Below are positions 54,701 through 64,000 of a stretch of 64,000 nt of DNA, in pieces. The stretch is from Amoebophrya sp. A120. Its lineage: Eukaryota; Sar; Dinophyceae; Syndiniales; Amoebophryaceae. Under the pieces are notes generated by a model, which was given only the letters and a program-made list of their open reading frames with translations, was not told the origin of the DNA and did not search any database. The stretch is from NCBI GenBank assembly GCA_905178155.1, contig CAJINV010000001.1:8277599-8341598 (forward strand). Reading direction: 5' to 3'. A program made the position numbers and the translations under genes. The stretch's first letter is position 1; every line of letters begins with the position of its first letter.

Positions 54701-55181
54701 ATCCCAACTCAACTAAAGCAGTCAGTCTTTCGGGAGTACATCAATGCCGAAACGTTTCGTAAATAAAAGTCACGGCTGATGTAGTTTTAGTAATATCTCA
54801 TGCCACAGACTGGATGTCAATTATTTCGCCTGCGAGTGAGTGAGGGCAGTTTGTGCAGGAGGCATTATATTATATGTTCTTGACCGACGTGCTTTTGTGT
54901 GTGTGCGTGTGTGTTGCTTCTTCTATTGCGCTATCGCCACCTGCTTGGATCTTGACGCTTCCCACTTTAGGGGACCTACGCGATTGATCTACGCAAAAAT
55001 CGCAACAACAACACTGATCTCCAGCCATGATCTTACGAGCTGGCATGAAAAAGGCATACATGTTGCACAGACTTGTCTCGCTTTGTTCGGAAGGCTATAG
55101 CTTCATCGTGCAGGTGGTGTCATGCAAGTTTATCATACAAGTAACGCGTTAACTGACAGAAGCAGTTGGTTGGTGTCTTAC

Positions 55182-55391
55182 CTGTTTTTCCCCGCCTGCG
55201 CGGCCGGACGCAATAACATACACGTGGAACACTATTAAAAAAGACAACACAGTAGACCACGAGTGCCGATCGTAGAAACCAGAACTCAAGAAAAAGAAGA
55301 AGAACAACGTTTGCGCTTCAAGGCTCGTGATGAATAAATAACAAGGAAGTTGTGAACAAGTGCACGAGTCCAGCGACGACTTCGCTCCCAT
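55182..55391 (-). CDS. Possible first exon of a small membrane protein
   Basis: ATG 55391 opens MGAKSSLDSCTCSQ, a start suited to N-acylation. A hydrophobic stretch near STVLSFLIVFHVYVIASG follows, and the frame meets a canonical donor (AAACAG then GTAAGA) at 55182/55181. No downstream exon could be matched in phase. It could be chance. Confidence 0.25.
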
Positions 55392-55572
55392 CTTGCTTTA
55401 CACATCTGGCTGTGTTTTTTTTTCATTTTCAAACACCAATCATACACCATCTCCATCAATTATACACGGAAAAATACTTTCCATCTCAGTGTTCCTTTTT
55501 TTCTTCATTGCATCGCCTCCAAAAATTACGAAAACAATGGCTGTTTTCTAGAAAGGAAAGTGTAAGAAGCAC

Positions 55573-55638
55573 CGTAGCCGTCGCTAATCCGAATGTTCAA
55601 CATTCGGATTAGCAACGGCTACGCAACATTCAATGTTG
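55573..55638. repeat. Near-perfect 51-bp palindrome plus adjacent hairpin
   Basis: The arms CGTAGCCGTCGCTAATCC...GAATGTT and their complement (55573-55623) meet with no loop and one mismatch. A second palindrome, CAACATT-C-AATGTTG (55624-55638), follows directly and repeats the CAACATT word of the first. Confidence 0.85.
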
Positions 55639-56218
55639 TAGCCTCAATCCTTCTTCCTCGATTCTAGGCCCTGAAAGTGTTCTAACTGTAGCTGTAATTC
55701 TCCTCCAAAATTGAAGGCACATTTAGGAAAAACCTTCCGAATACGTACATCTTGTTTCCTCCGAATACATCGTACACTGTTTTCACGGGTTGTCTGTACA
55801 GAATTATTGCTATATAGTTATGTAAAATCAATCGGGTGCTCGCTTCTTTAGGCGAGCGAGTAACTGTCTGAACGTACTATCTATGCTCCTGTTTGTAAAT
55901 GGCTGGTGAATAATGTTTCAACATATCACCACCAGAGCTCGAAGAAACAAAACCCTTCTTAGCTGTGAACCAACGAGCTCGGGGAGTTGCCTGAGAGAAG
56001 GAAAGCCGAAGCCTTCAATCAACCCAGGCTTCAGAAAGGCGCAACACTACCTAGTTATGTAAAATCAAAATAGAAGTTTGAGTAGGTCACTGTAGCCGGA
56101 GCGAACTGCGAGAATTTGAGTGCTTAGCCTGTCGTGTTGAGTTGAAGAGAAGAAGAAAAGCGAAAATGGACCCTAACTGGAATGGGCGCGGCGCATGTGT
56201 GGATACTTCTGGCCACGG

Positions 56219-56272
56219 GGTCCCATACGGAAAAGGCAGGAGCTGGATCCTGGTCCCGTACGGAAAAGGCAG
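56219..56272. repeat. Direct repeat, 21 bp, two copies
   Basis: GGTCCC(A/G)TACGGAAAAGGCAG occurs at 56219-56239 and 56252-56272, each followed a few bases later by GGAGCT. It is non-coding as far as I can see. Confidence 0.8.
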
Positions 56273-56656
56273 TGGCAGGAGCTATTATAGTTATACATAC
56301 GACGTATATAATTGCGCTCCGCCAACAAGACAAGGCGGCCGGTGGAAGTCCATCTTTTTTGCGCTGAGCATGAAAGAGAAATGAGTAAAAATACTGCAGC
56401 AAGATTAAGATATCAAACAATCCAGGCTGAGCGAGCCCTGCTTTAAGATAGTGGGGCCGGGCTCGCTATCGCAAAATATCCAGTCATTGTGTGTTCGCTT
56501 CTTGAAGAAGCCTTCTTCAGGCGAGCACATAATATCAAAAAATAACAATGCGCCTCATTGCTATACTCTTTCTGATCCGAACTGGTGCTGAGCTGCGCAG
56601 GCTGTTGTCTAGTCTTTCCCGCGGCGCCGTAATACTACCCTCGAGAGCTTCATCCT

Positions 56657-59233
56657 TTACTGAAATCTCCTCGGGGCCAGGAGATCTTCTATGAATTGGT
56701 TAAACCGAAAACGGAAAAGCGGCAAATCTTGGAGGGGCGTACCATCTTGGGTCGGCCTTGTCAGAAACTGTTCGTGCAGAGTGCTTAGTCCATTGGTGGG
56801 GCCCCAGGTTTTCCTTTCTGCAGCTTCTTCTTGGGCCCCCTGTCGCTCCAGCGCTGCCAGGGCTCCACGCACTGCCTCCTTTGCTTCGGAGGGGGGTAGG
56901 CCTTCTCCGAAATTGGTGCCCGGCACATCCGGCAACCCTAAACCCCAAAAACACCCGACCACAGGAGAATCTACTTCCACATCAGACGTGTTGCCATCGC
57001 GTACAGAGCTCGAGAAAGTGCGGACGAAGCTGCAACTCGCCTCGCTTTCCGGCTCGCGTCGGCTGCCACTTTCTTGGCCTCCTTCTCCGTTCCCCGACTC
57101 CGAAACTGGGTAGGGGCAGCCCGCTGTAGACTCGCTCGGCCGGATCCCTGCTCCGCCACCTGACATGCCCAGGCTATGGCTCGCAGAGCGGCCCTCCTCG
57201 TCTCCTGAAGACGACGGACCAACAGCACCTGCAGGCGCCAGGGAGGTGGCAGTCGAGGAGGCAGCGCAAGCGGTGGACCCCGAGCCGGCACCCTGGTCGT
57301 GTCCCGTCTGGGCGTCTCGGAGCCTGGCGAGTCTTGCCAGGACGTTTCTTCTGTTGCGAACTCGTCCTGGACCTTGACCACGTGGAACAAACTCCCCGAA
57401 CGTTAGCACCATGTGGCAAAAGTGCCTGCGCTCAAACCCGGCCCAGCCCCCGTTGTGCGCAGCCTGCTCAATCTGGAACACGATTTGCGTGAACTTACCA
57501 GGGGGACGCGCTGCCGCGAAGGCCCGCGCGAGAAGCGTCATGTTGTCCGGAGTCCACTCTGCGGCTATCTGCATTTGGCTAGATTTCATGGAGTTCGACG
57601 GGGCCCACTTTGCAATCTCCTCGAGGACTGGCAGATACCGTGCCTCCGCCCGCCGGTTGACCCGCTGCATGATTGCGAGTGCAAGCGCAAGCCTGGCCAA
57701 AGTCTGTTGTGAATCAATGTGACCAACCACGACGGCCCCAACAGGCCTCCCCGCTTGTGTGCGGCCGTGTTCGTGTTCGACTCCCGTCCGTTCGTCGCGG
57801 TCACTTGACGAAGTCGCGTCTTTAGGTTGCAGACGAAACAATATTTGCTCCAGCACTGTCACGAGTTGGATGCTGTCCAGTTCGCCCGGCGTTACGTGCC
57901 CGCTTGGGTCGTGAAAGCCCGCTGCACATGCCAGGACGTAGGCGCGATCGACGAGTTCGTCGAGTGGTATGCGTTTTGCACATGCCAGCTCGTCTGCCCG
58001 CTGCATATGCCTCTTTGGAAAAAAGCCACTCTCCCTCTTCTCAGCCCTTTGTCTGCTTCCAGGATCAGGCTCGCAACTCGGCCCCCCTTGGTTCCCGCGC
58101 TGCTTGTCGGGGTTGCAGCCCGAAGGCTCAGCTTCGGTTGTGTCCTCGTGAGGAGCAGGCGGTCTTTGATGTTGTGAGCGACGCCCCAAAGGATCGCCCC
58201 GGGCGCGCTTCTGTTTCGACCGGTGGGCGGACGCTCCTGCCGCAGCACTTCTTGCGGGAGTTGGCGCTGGGACCGAAGGAAATGGCATCACGTGCCGTTG
58301 GTCACTTCCCTGCTGCTGTTCGTGGTCACGTGGCTGATGTGGAAGCATCGTATTAGGCGGCAGCGGCCCCCCTCCTTCTGGTGCGCCGGCAGCCGGACCG
58401 CAGGAGGACCAATTGCTGGCGTAGCGGTGCGGCCCCTGGTGTTGGTCGCCGACCCACATCGGCATGCATAACATCGGCATGCATGTAACGATCGACATGT
58501 ATGTAACGGCCCATCCAACCGGCTGAGTTGGCGCCCCCGAGGACGAGGAGGGGGAGCCGCATCCACAAGCGGAGCCGGGACCTCCACAGTACTGCGGCTG
58601 CTGCTGCTGCAGAAAAGGACTCGTTCCGGCCGGTGAGGCAGCAAAGGCTGCCGGAGGGTAATAATACGGCGCAGCTTGTCCTGGTCCTACGGGGGCCGCG
58701 GTAGGGCTGCTGCTCGCATGGTTCTCCTCTCCAAAGCGATTGGCCCAATCTTCTTCAGAAAAGCCGCTTCCTCCCCCGACAGGAGGCCCACGCGGTACTA
58801 CCAGAGGTGCGCGTTCATTGCGCCCCGAGGTAGTTCTTGCGCTAGAGTGTTGATGGTACGACGGACCCTGTTGTGTCCCGAGGTGAAGTGCGTAGCGACG
58901 CTGTGGCTCCTGGTTTCCCGAGGTGAAGTTGTGGTGGTCCTCGGCCTGCTGCGTCGTAGGTTGTAGTGGGTGATCGCTGTCGTCCGACATATCCGCGGGG
59001 AATGGAATTTGTCCCGGGTGCTCGTAGTAGTGTCTGAGGTCGGGGACCTCTCCGGCATCAGCCTGACTCCCCGAAACCTCCCGCTGCGACGAAGCCAGCG
59101 CCGCAGCAAGTTGAGCGCACTGGCCGAGAAAAGCTAGTTGCAATCCGAGTAGGGCAACACGTGCGGCCCGACAACGCACGGGCTTGCCGAGAAATGGCGC
59201 GGCTCCCATGTTGTACGGCTTCTGCGTCAGCAT
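56657..59233 (-). CDS. Large signal-peptide protein with low-complexity N-terminal half
   Basis: This is a single exon of 858 residues from ATG 59233. The N-terminus has a basic then hydrophobic segment (CRAARVALLGLQLAFLGQCAQ) like a signal peptide. Residues ~60-370 are His/Gln/Pro/Ser-rich with short Tyr/Cys/Met runs, including TCMPMLCMPMW encoded by a small CGGCATGCAT repeat. Residues ~410-620 look folded and alpha-helical (LACAKRIPLDELVDRAYVL, LARLALALAIMQRVNRR, MTLLARAFAAARPPGKF, FERRHFCHMVLTFGEF), a repeat-like pattern that vaguely recalls helical-repeat RNA-binding (RAP/FASTK-type) proteins. The C-terminus is Ser/Glu-rich with a final FNQFIEDLL. The function is unknown. A secreted or organelle-targeted location is inferred. 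Confidence 0.7.
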   Translation of the reverse strand: MLTQKPYNMGAAPFLGKPVRCRAARVALLGLQLAFLGQCAQLAAALASSQREVSGSQADAGEVPDLRHYYEHPGQIPFPADMSDDSDHPLQPTTQQAEDHHNFTSGNQEPQRRYALHLGTQQGPSYHQHSSARTTSGRNERAPLVVPRGPPVGGGSGFSEEDWANRFGEENHASSSPTAAPVGPGQAAPYYYPPAAFAASPAGTSPFLQQQQPQYCGGPGSACGCGSPSSSSGAPTQPVGWAVTYMSIVTCMPMLCMPMWVGDQHQGPHRYASNWSSCGPAAGAPEGGGPLPPNTMLPHQPRDHEQQQGSDQRHVMPFPSVPAPTPARSAAAGASAHRSKQKRARGDPLGRRSQHQRPPAPHEDTTEAEPSGCNPDKQRGNQGGPSCEPDPGSRQRAEKRESGFFPKRHMQRADELACAKRIPLDELVDRAYVLACAAGFHDPSGHVTPGELDSIQLVTVLEQILFRLQPKDATSSSDRDERTGVEHEHGRTQAGRPVGAVVVGHIDSQQTLARLALALAIMQRVNRRAEARYLPVLEEIAKWAPSNSMKSSQMQIAAEWTPDNMTLLARAFAAARPPGKFTQIVFQIEQAAHNGGWAGFERRHFCHMVLTFGEFVPRGQGPGRVRNRRNVLARLARLRDAQTGHDQGAGSGSTACAASSTATSLAPAGAVGPSSSGDEEGRSASHSLGMSGGGAGIRPSESTAGCPYPVSESGNGEGGQESGSRREPESEASCSFVRTFSSSVRDGNTSDVEVDSPVVGCFWGLGLPDVPGTNFGEGLPPSEAKEAVRGALAALERQGAQEEAAERKTWGPTNGLSTLHEQFLTRPTQDGTPLQDLPLFRFRFNQFIEDLLAPRRFQ

Positions 59234-60808
59234 TTTGCTTGCAGGGGTCTGTTAGTTCTACTTATCAAGGCAGCAGCGCCAGCGGCCAGCACCGTTTGGA
59301 GTTTTATAAGAATAGAGCCCAGCTGTAATACCCTATATGCAAATGCTATATGGCCACAGTAAAAAAAAACGGGCGTAGATAAAAGCTTGATTTGTTTCGT
59401 TGTTTGTTTTATGTGGATACGCGGACCCCGTTTGAAGATTGTCTCTTCTGTCGCGTGTTTATAGTGCTATTTTAATAAAAAGACCAGCTTAACAGAGCCA
59501 CTTTGACCTCGTTCTTGACAAAAACAGGAGTGGCACGACGAAAAACCAACGGTTTGCTGTAAATTGATAAAAAGAGTCTAAAAGCTGAAAGTTTAAAGTT
59601 GACTTCTTTTGGAAAACTTAGCTGCTACAAAGAGTTTCAGTTTGTGGAAAGAGACAGAGATAGTAAAACTTATGCTTGCTTCTCCTCTATTAGTATTAAC
59701 CAAGCAAGTAGTAAATAAAAGCAACTTTCTTTTAATATTATTGGAACCCAGCGTGTTGCCGATGTGATCAGGCGTGATGATCTATTTCCTACGACACCTA
59801 ATCGCAGAAAAATACCAGCTCGAAGCACAATCAACCACGATGCTTTAGTTTACTTTTTGGCGAAAAAAAGTGCTGTTTGTTTGTTTGTACGAGTGGAAAC
59901 GTGGTTTTCCGGGTGAAGTTCTGCTCACGTTCTAGCGCTACTAAATAAAAACAATGCTGCCTCAGTGACTTTGCACGAGAGCCTGATAAAAAATAGGAAA
60001 GACGGTAGAAGCTTAATAGAGGATGGTGCTACTGAGAGAAAGTGAAAAACTGCTGCTGCTGAAAGTGGAGTTTTTTGCTGTCGAAAACTAAACGAAAGTC
60101 TATAAAAGGTTCGAGAAGTGTTTTGCCCAAAAATAGAAGCGGTAGTAGAAAAGAAATGACAATACTAAGTCATAGGAATAGCGCTCGGTCGTGATCGTGA
60201 ATGCGTACCTAAACCCCGACTAGATCAATGCCGGGGGAATCCGTCGCACTAGTAGAAGCTGTGTATCTATGTGTTGAAAGAACAAGCGCCAACTATACGC
60301 TCCACCCTTGAGGTCTAATTGGTCGCTCAAGGAAGTTGAAGGTTCGTTTCAAGATCTTCCTGTACCACAGAGATTGTAACGAAAAAACCAAAGCGATACT
60401 AGAGATGATAAACGTGGTAAGTTATTTGTTTCTACGAATGGTCTGAAATATGTCGTCCCAGATCTTACACGAAAGTTTCTAAATTCGCAGGACGCGGTCC
60501 AATAGCTGATATTACCCTGGAAGTCGTCACAAGTATATTGCCATTGGGTCGAGTTTTTTGCCACAAGCAAGTACTCACTCATCTTCCACAAATAGGTTTT
60601 TGATCCATGTAAGTACCCACAACCAGAGTACTTACTTTTGACCCTTGATCTTCGATCTTCCATGAGTAGGTTTTTGATCCATGTACAACTACAGTATTCC
60701 ACGAACAGGTGGCTTTTGATCCATGCATGTACAACTAGAGCCACTGCGTTGATCAAGATCCAGGAGCCATTTGAAAAGAGACATGCACGCGATTGAGTGC
60801 AAAAGAAA
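59234..60808. other. Long A/T-rich non-coding stretch
   Basis: This ~1.57-kb region upstream of the 56657-59233 gene is strongly A/T-rich with many TAAAA words. Toward 60585-60735 there is a degenerate repeat, listed separately. No coding frame or RNA gene is seen. Confidence 0.55.
60585..60735. repeat. Degenerate repeat, three copies
   Basis: Three imperfect copies share TTCCA(C/T), then A(A/G)TAGGTTTTTGATCCATG or a variant with AGGTGGCTTTTGATCCATG, starting near 60585, 60657 and 60697. Copies 2 and 3 also share GTACAACTA. An ORF through this block (60879-60349) is therefore repeat-driven and not called. Confidence 0.8.
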
Positions 60809-61181
60809 TCTTGAATTTGCGTGATCTCTTCACTTTCCGACAGAAGATTCTGATCGTCTAACAAAGGATCTGGAAGCAAAGGATCTCGAAGCTGGACTTT
60901 GCGTTTACCTTTTGCGTGTTCTATTCGCGTTTACAAAACCAGCGAACAAAAGTCACAAGTTACTTGCGCTTACCGAATGAAAAACAGAACCGATCTTTTA
61001 AGTACACCCCTGAAGACATCACTTTCTGATACCGAACCCGAGCACTAAAGCTGCATCAAAGCCCGATCGAAGCCCTTCGGACAGACCAGGCGAGAATCAA
61101 TGGTGTTTCTTTCCCACAATACCAAACAAAAAGATTGCACACCTACCTAGTGAAAAAATCCGCAGGAAAGAACGCAAAAGA
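60809..61181. repeat. Dispersed repeat, copy B
   Basis: This is the second copy of the 51873-52220 repeat, same orientation, ~370 bp, with an internal duplication of AAAGGATCT(G/C)GAAGC. It ends only ~18 bp before the stop codon of the CRAL-TRIO gene, so it forms that gene's 3' flank. Confidence 0.85.
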
Positions 61182-61198
61182 CGAGAGAATCTGCTGTA

Positions 61199-63904
61199 TC
61201 AGTCCTCTTGTTCGCTGTCGCAAGAAAAGTAATTTGACACGGTATCTTCGTCCCCTTCTCCACGCAGACAGGGCGCTTCCTCTCGCTCGGGCTCCGATTC
61301 GGAGGATGACAAGCCGTCAACATCTCCCATTCGCCTTCCATCTTGAATCCGTGGGAGGGAGAAAAGCTCTGGCGCGGTGCGGGGCAGGAATTTCGGCCGA
61401 GTGAAGGTCTCCGTTCGTGGTGGCGCGACAAACGGTTTTTTCATCTTCTTTCGACCTTGTTTACTCGTCCTCGAAGATGATGTGTTCATTGAAGGTGCTG
61501 CAGCCCCTGACTTACTCTTTGTTCCGCTGTTTCTTCTTGAACCGGTTGTGTGGTCGCCCGTTGTGCTGGATAAGGAACCCCTTTCCCGTCGCGAGGACCG
61601 CCCAGTCGTCGGGGAATCGTCCGTAAGAGTAGACGATCTTTTGGACGAGGCCGTTGTCGGCCGCGTGCTGGCCGAGCAGTCCTCGAGGTCTACTTCTGAA
61701 AAACTGATTCCTGGCATTTCCCAACTGTAATTTTCGCGGTCCGAGGTCGACCATACCTGATCCAACTTTTCTCGCAGTTCCTCGAAGTTTTGGCAAGTCG
61801 CGAGGGTCATTTTCTTCCTTCCTGAGGCTGAAGATAATTCTGGTCCTTCTTCTACCTTCTCGCAGCAAAAGCGTTCCAGGATTTCCTTCCCGTTTGTATC
61901 CGTGACCTCCATGCTCTCCTTGTTCACTTCGGACGCCAACTGGAATTTGTCCACAATGGTCAGCGCGTAGTTGATGAACGAAGGCGCGTTGATGATGTAA
62001 ACCTTCATTATCCCGTCCGGAAAGTGCCGGGGCCCGTTCCCCGAAACCACGCGGCCGTACTTCGCCAATGCGGCCATCTGGTACGCGGCGTCAAACATGC
62101 CGCAGTTCGCCGCGTCCCAAATGGCCACGAACCCGGTGGAGCCACAGGACCGAATCACCTGCTCCCGCCGCAGGCAGTCCAGCACGTAGGCTTTTTGCGT
62201 TTCGGCGTCCGAGGTTTTTCCGCTGGACAGCACGCCGCTGATTCTTTCCAAGAACGGCTTCACGCGCGCGACGTAGATCGGCGACCCGTCCCGCGCGCGA
62301 AGGATATTCACGCTGGTGGTAGGCGCTCCAGTTCTTTCGCCGCTTGTTTTACTCGCAGTTGTACTATCGACAGGAACAAGTTCGGGTCTTGCCTGGAGAC
62401 CGCGGTTCTTCGGGCTCGTGCGCTGGTGCTGCCGCAGGTAGAGACCCGGGGACAGTGCAACTGCCGCGCTCTCTGTGTCGGCGTCATCCTCCTCTTTTTT
62501 CCCCTGCCGCAGCTTGTAGAAAGTCGATTTTCCAGGGGAAGAAGGCGTCGACTGCTCCCCGGCAGGGGGTCGTGTGCAGTCTAAATCATGCCTCGGAGTA
62601 GACGAAACGGGACACGACTTCTGGTGAAAGATCCCGTGGGGAAAGATATGCTCCCGAGCTAGCCGGTCCGCGTCGGCGTCACTGAGAATCTCCAGGTCCA
62701 TGCTGTACCCACAGGAGCCGCTCGAAGTTGATGTACTGTTCGGGATGATCATCGGAGAGGACCCATCTTCCGCTCCCAAGTGCTCCGCTTTATTCTGGTG
62801 CAAAATTTGCTGCTTGTACCACGAGAGAAGAGCTCCTTTCTTCTTTTTCTTGTTTTGCCCCCCGCCTCTGGGGCTGCTCACTTCCTTTGTCCGACCCAGT
62901 TGCTCCGCGAAGACCGCCGCCCGGAATAGCACGGTCCCCGCCATCTTTTCCAGGACAAAGGTTACCCCGGAACCTAAGCTCGTGCTTTCCATCTTCCGGC
63001 ACTCCTTGAAATGCACACGAAGATAGCGGTAGGCGCACACGTCCGGGCCGGAAAAGGCCTCGAAGAATTCTTCCACCATCAGGTCCACAAGTAATTGCAG
63101 ATTTTTCGCGTCTTTCGCATAGTTGGGAATCAAGTCCTCCTTCACGAATTCCTTCAGCGACGGCCACCCGGGATTCGTCTGTTCCTCGCGGTCCACGAGA
63201 GTCTTTTCCGCTAGGTCAACATTTTTCCCTTCTCGATTTCTCGTTTGCATGGACCCGACCACTTCCGTCGCGCGGTGCTGCAGCTTTTTTGTTTTATTCA
63301 GAGGGCCGTTGTTCGCATCGATCTCCTCGCGCAACATCGAATGAAGGCGTCTCTCCCGCACCATTTTCTCGAGGAGTTCCGAAACAAGCGGCTCCAGCTT
63401 CATCTCTCCCATCCGGGTTTTCAACTTCTCGCCAACCGGCTTTGCCAAACGAGAAAACCACGAGCTGGTGTTTTTCGTGGTGCTAGTTGTTCTCCTACTA
63501 GTCGTGTCCACCGCCAGCTTCGCAGCGACCGCAGAGAGCTGCGACATCTCCGGCTGGAGCAACGCGCTGTTTTTGTCTTTTTCATTGGACGTCGTCGTGC
63601 GCGTTGCCGTTGATGCGGTGCCGCGTTCTTGTTGCGCGGTGTTGTCCACAAGTTTCTGGTCCACCGTAAAGCACGAACTGTCGACGTCCCTTGGGGACCC
63701 CATGGTGCTACCCGACGCACCGCCAGCCAAAGTCCCGCCGTCACTGTCCGATCGGGATAGGTTGTGCTGAAACTGCAGCTCGATCTCCGTGAGCTCCTCG
63801 TTCGTGTTGTTCCGCTTCCCACCCTCGCCGCCCGGAGGACTGCCGGCGCAGCAAGGGTCCGCATGGTGTGGCGGCTCACAACTGCGAAGAATATCGTTGC
63901 CCAT
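61199..63904 (-). CDS. CRAL-TRIO (Sec14-like) lipid-binding protein
   Basis: This is a single exon of 901 residues from ATG 63904 to TGA 61199. MGNDILRSC at the start suits dual acylation (myristate on Gly2, palmitate on Cys9) and membrane attachment. Residues ~80-380 are Ser/Thr/Lys-rich with helical parts. The CRAL-TRIO lipid-binding fold spans about residues 425-690. It includes LAREHIFPHGIF, DGSPIYVARVKPF, STGFVAIWDAANCGMF, YGRVVSGNGPRHFPDGI and MKVYIINAPSFINYALTIVDKF (IINAP matching the usual IIN-x-P strand). After it comes a long disordered Ser/Thr/Arg tail. Sec14-family proteins bind or exchange phosphoinositides or other hydrophobic ligands. The ligand here is unknown. A low-complexity insert of ~110 residues splits the front of the domain. 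Confidence 0.8.
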   Translation of the reverse strand: MGNDILRSCEPPHHADPCCAGSPPGGEGGKRNNTNEELTEIELQFQHNLSRSDSDGGTLAGGASGSTMGSPRDVDSSCFTVDQKLVDNTAQQERGTASTATRTTTSNEKDKNSALLQPEMSQLSAVAAKLAVDTTSRRTTSTTKNTSSWFSRLAKPVGEKLKTRMGEMKLEPLVSELLEKMVRERRLHSMLREEIDANNGPLNKTKKLQHRATEVVGSMQTRNREGKNVDLAEKTLVDREEQTNPGWPSLKEFVKEDLIPNYAKDAKNLQLLVDLMVEEFFEAFSGPDVCAYRYLRVHFKECRKMESTSLGSGVTFVLEKMAGTVLFRAAVFAEQLGRTKEVSSPRGGGQNKKKKKGALLSWYKQQILHQNKAEHLGAEDGSSPMIIPNSTSTSSGSCGYSMDLEILSDADADRLAREHIFPHGIFHQKSCPVSSTPRHDLDCTRPPAGEQSTPSSPGKSTFYKLRQGKKEEDDADTESAAVALSPGLYLRQHQRTSPKNRGLQARPELVPVDSTTASKTSGERTGAPTTSVNILRARDGSPIYVARVKPFLERISGVLSSGKTSDAETQKAYVLDCLRREQVIRSCGSTGFVAIWDAANCGMFDAAYQMAALAKYGRVVSGNGPRHFPDGIMKVYIINAPSFINYALTIVDKFQLASEVNKESMEVTDTNGKEILERFCCEKVEEGPELSSASGRKKMTLATCQNFEELREKLDQVWSTSDRENYSWEMPGISFSEVDLEDCSASTRPTTASSKRSSTLTDDSPTTGRSSRRERGSLSSTTGDHTTGSRRNSGTKSKSGAAAPSMNTSSSRTSKQGRKKMKKPFVAPPRTETFTRPKFLPRTAPELFSLPRIQDGRRMGDVDGLSSSESEPEREEAPCLRGEGDEDTVSNYFSCDSEQED

Positions 63905-64000
63905 GATCTATTGACGCCTAGCCCCCAGTTTTTTTTGACGTTTTGACGGGTTGCGCCCGTTCGTAAGTTCCGCACTTCTGATGGTGCCGCTCGAGCTTGT

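Larger units (their letters stand above)
54701..56656. other. Long stretch with hairpins and small repeats, one weak exon
   Basis: This ~1.95-kb stretch has no secure gene. It contains the palindrome at 55573-55638, a 16-bp direct repeat (TAGTTATGTAAAATCA at ~55814 and ~56052), and hairpins built on GCTCGC/GCGAGC (near 55835-55860, 56415-56475 and 56495-56525). It also has the direct repeat at 56219-56272. A weak candidate exon is listed separately at 55182-55391. Confidence 0.55.

Noticed and set aside
60585-60735. CRISPR-like array
   Set aside because: The units are diverged, unevenly spaced and few, and the genome is eukaryotic.
60349-60879. 176-codon minus-strand ORF
   Set aside because: It is built over degenerate repeats (repeated AWIKSHLFVE / TWIKNLLMED-type phrases), lacks an ATG at its first codon and shows no domain.

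Overview
The window is nuclear DNA of a eukaryote, most likely a syndinian parasitic dinoflagellate of the Amoebophrya type. Genes are dense and interrupted by introns. Every gene I can identify with confidence lies on the minus strand. Many genes are split by short inserted elements with terminal inverted repeats that are flanked by 5-bp direct repeats and behave as introns. Such introner elements have been reported from Amoebophrya genomes (from memory). The genus is an inference. The intron structures can be read directly from the sequence.

Layout, left to right, all minus strand unless stated: a large secreted cysteine-containing protein running off the left edge (1-4047); an SPX plus anion-transporter gene (4789-8727); a coiled-coil protein with a C-terminal SAP motif (9633-12207); a kinesin (12762-14536); a DEAD-box helicase (15324-17963); a disturbed zone (19413-21835) with three copies of a 38-bp exon piece, a truncated introner and a 100-N gap; a 1.3-kb-residue-scale signal-peptide protein (21800-25661); a LIM protein (26934-27598); a possible plus-strand gene (27933-28432); an MFS transporter cut by four introners (29188-31763); a VMA21-like V-ATPase assembly factor (32094-32853); an organelle-type membrane protein (33748-34482); a CDGSH iron-sulfur protein (35011-35853); a RING-H2 protein cut by three introners (36544-38712); a protein phosphatase 1 inhibitor-3 (PPP1R11) gene with an in-frame TGA at a conserved Cys position (39597-40208); a NAA38-like LSm protein (40714-41544); several unrecognised genes (42227-46561); a mitochondrial-carrier-like gene (47177-48783); deoxyhypusine synthase (49821-51524); a 5'-truncated LINE (about 52281-54297) lying against the 3' end of a zinc-finger exon (54310-54700); a signal-peptide protein (56657-59233); and a CRAL-TRIO protein (61199-63904).

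The most informative signal is the introner set. I find eleven complete copies and one truncated copy. In each host gene where I could test it, removing the element together with one copy of its 5-bp duplication restores the reading frame. For the MFS, RING, SAP and deoxyhypusine synthase genes the summed exon lengths are exact multiples of three. The removed segments do not have consistent GT-AG ends. Fourteen ordinary GT-AG introns occur in the same genes, so two intron classes coexist. The second notable signal is the UGA codon inside the conserved PPP1R11 motif.
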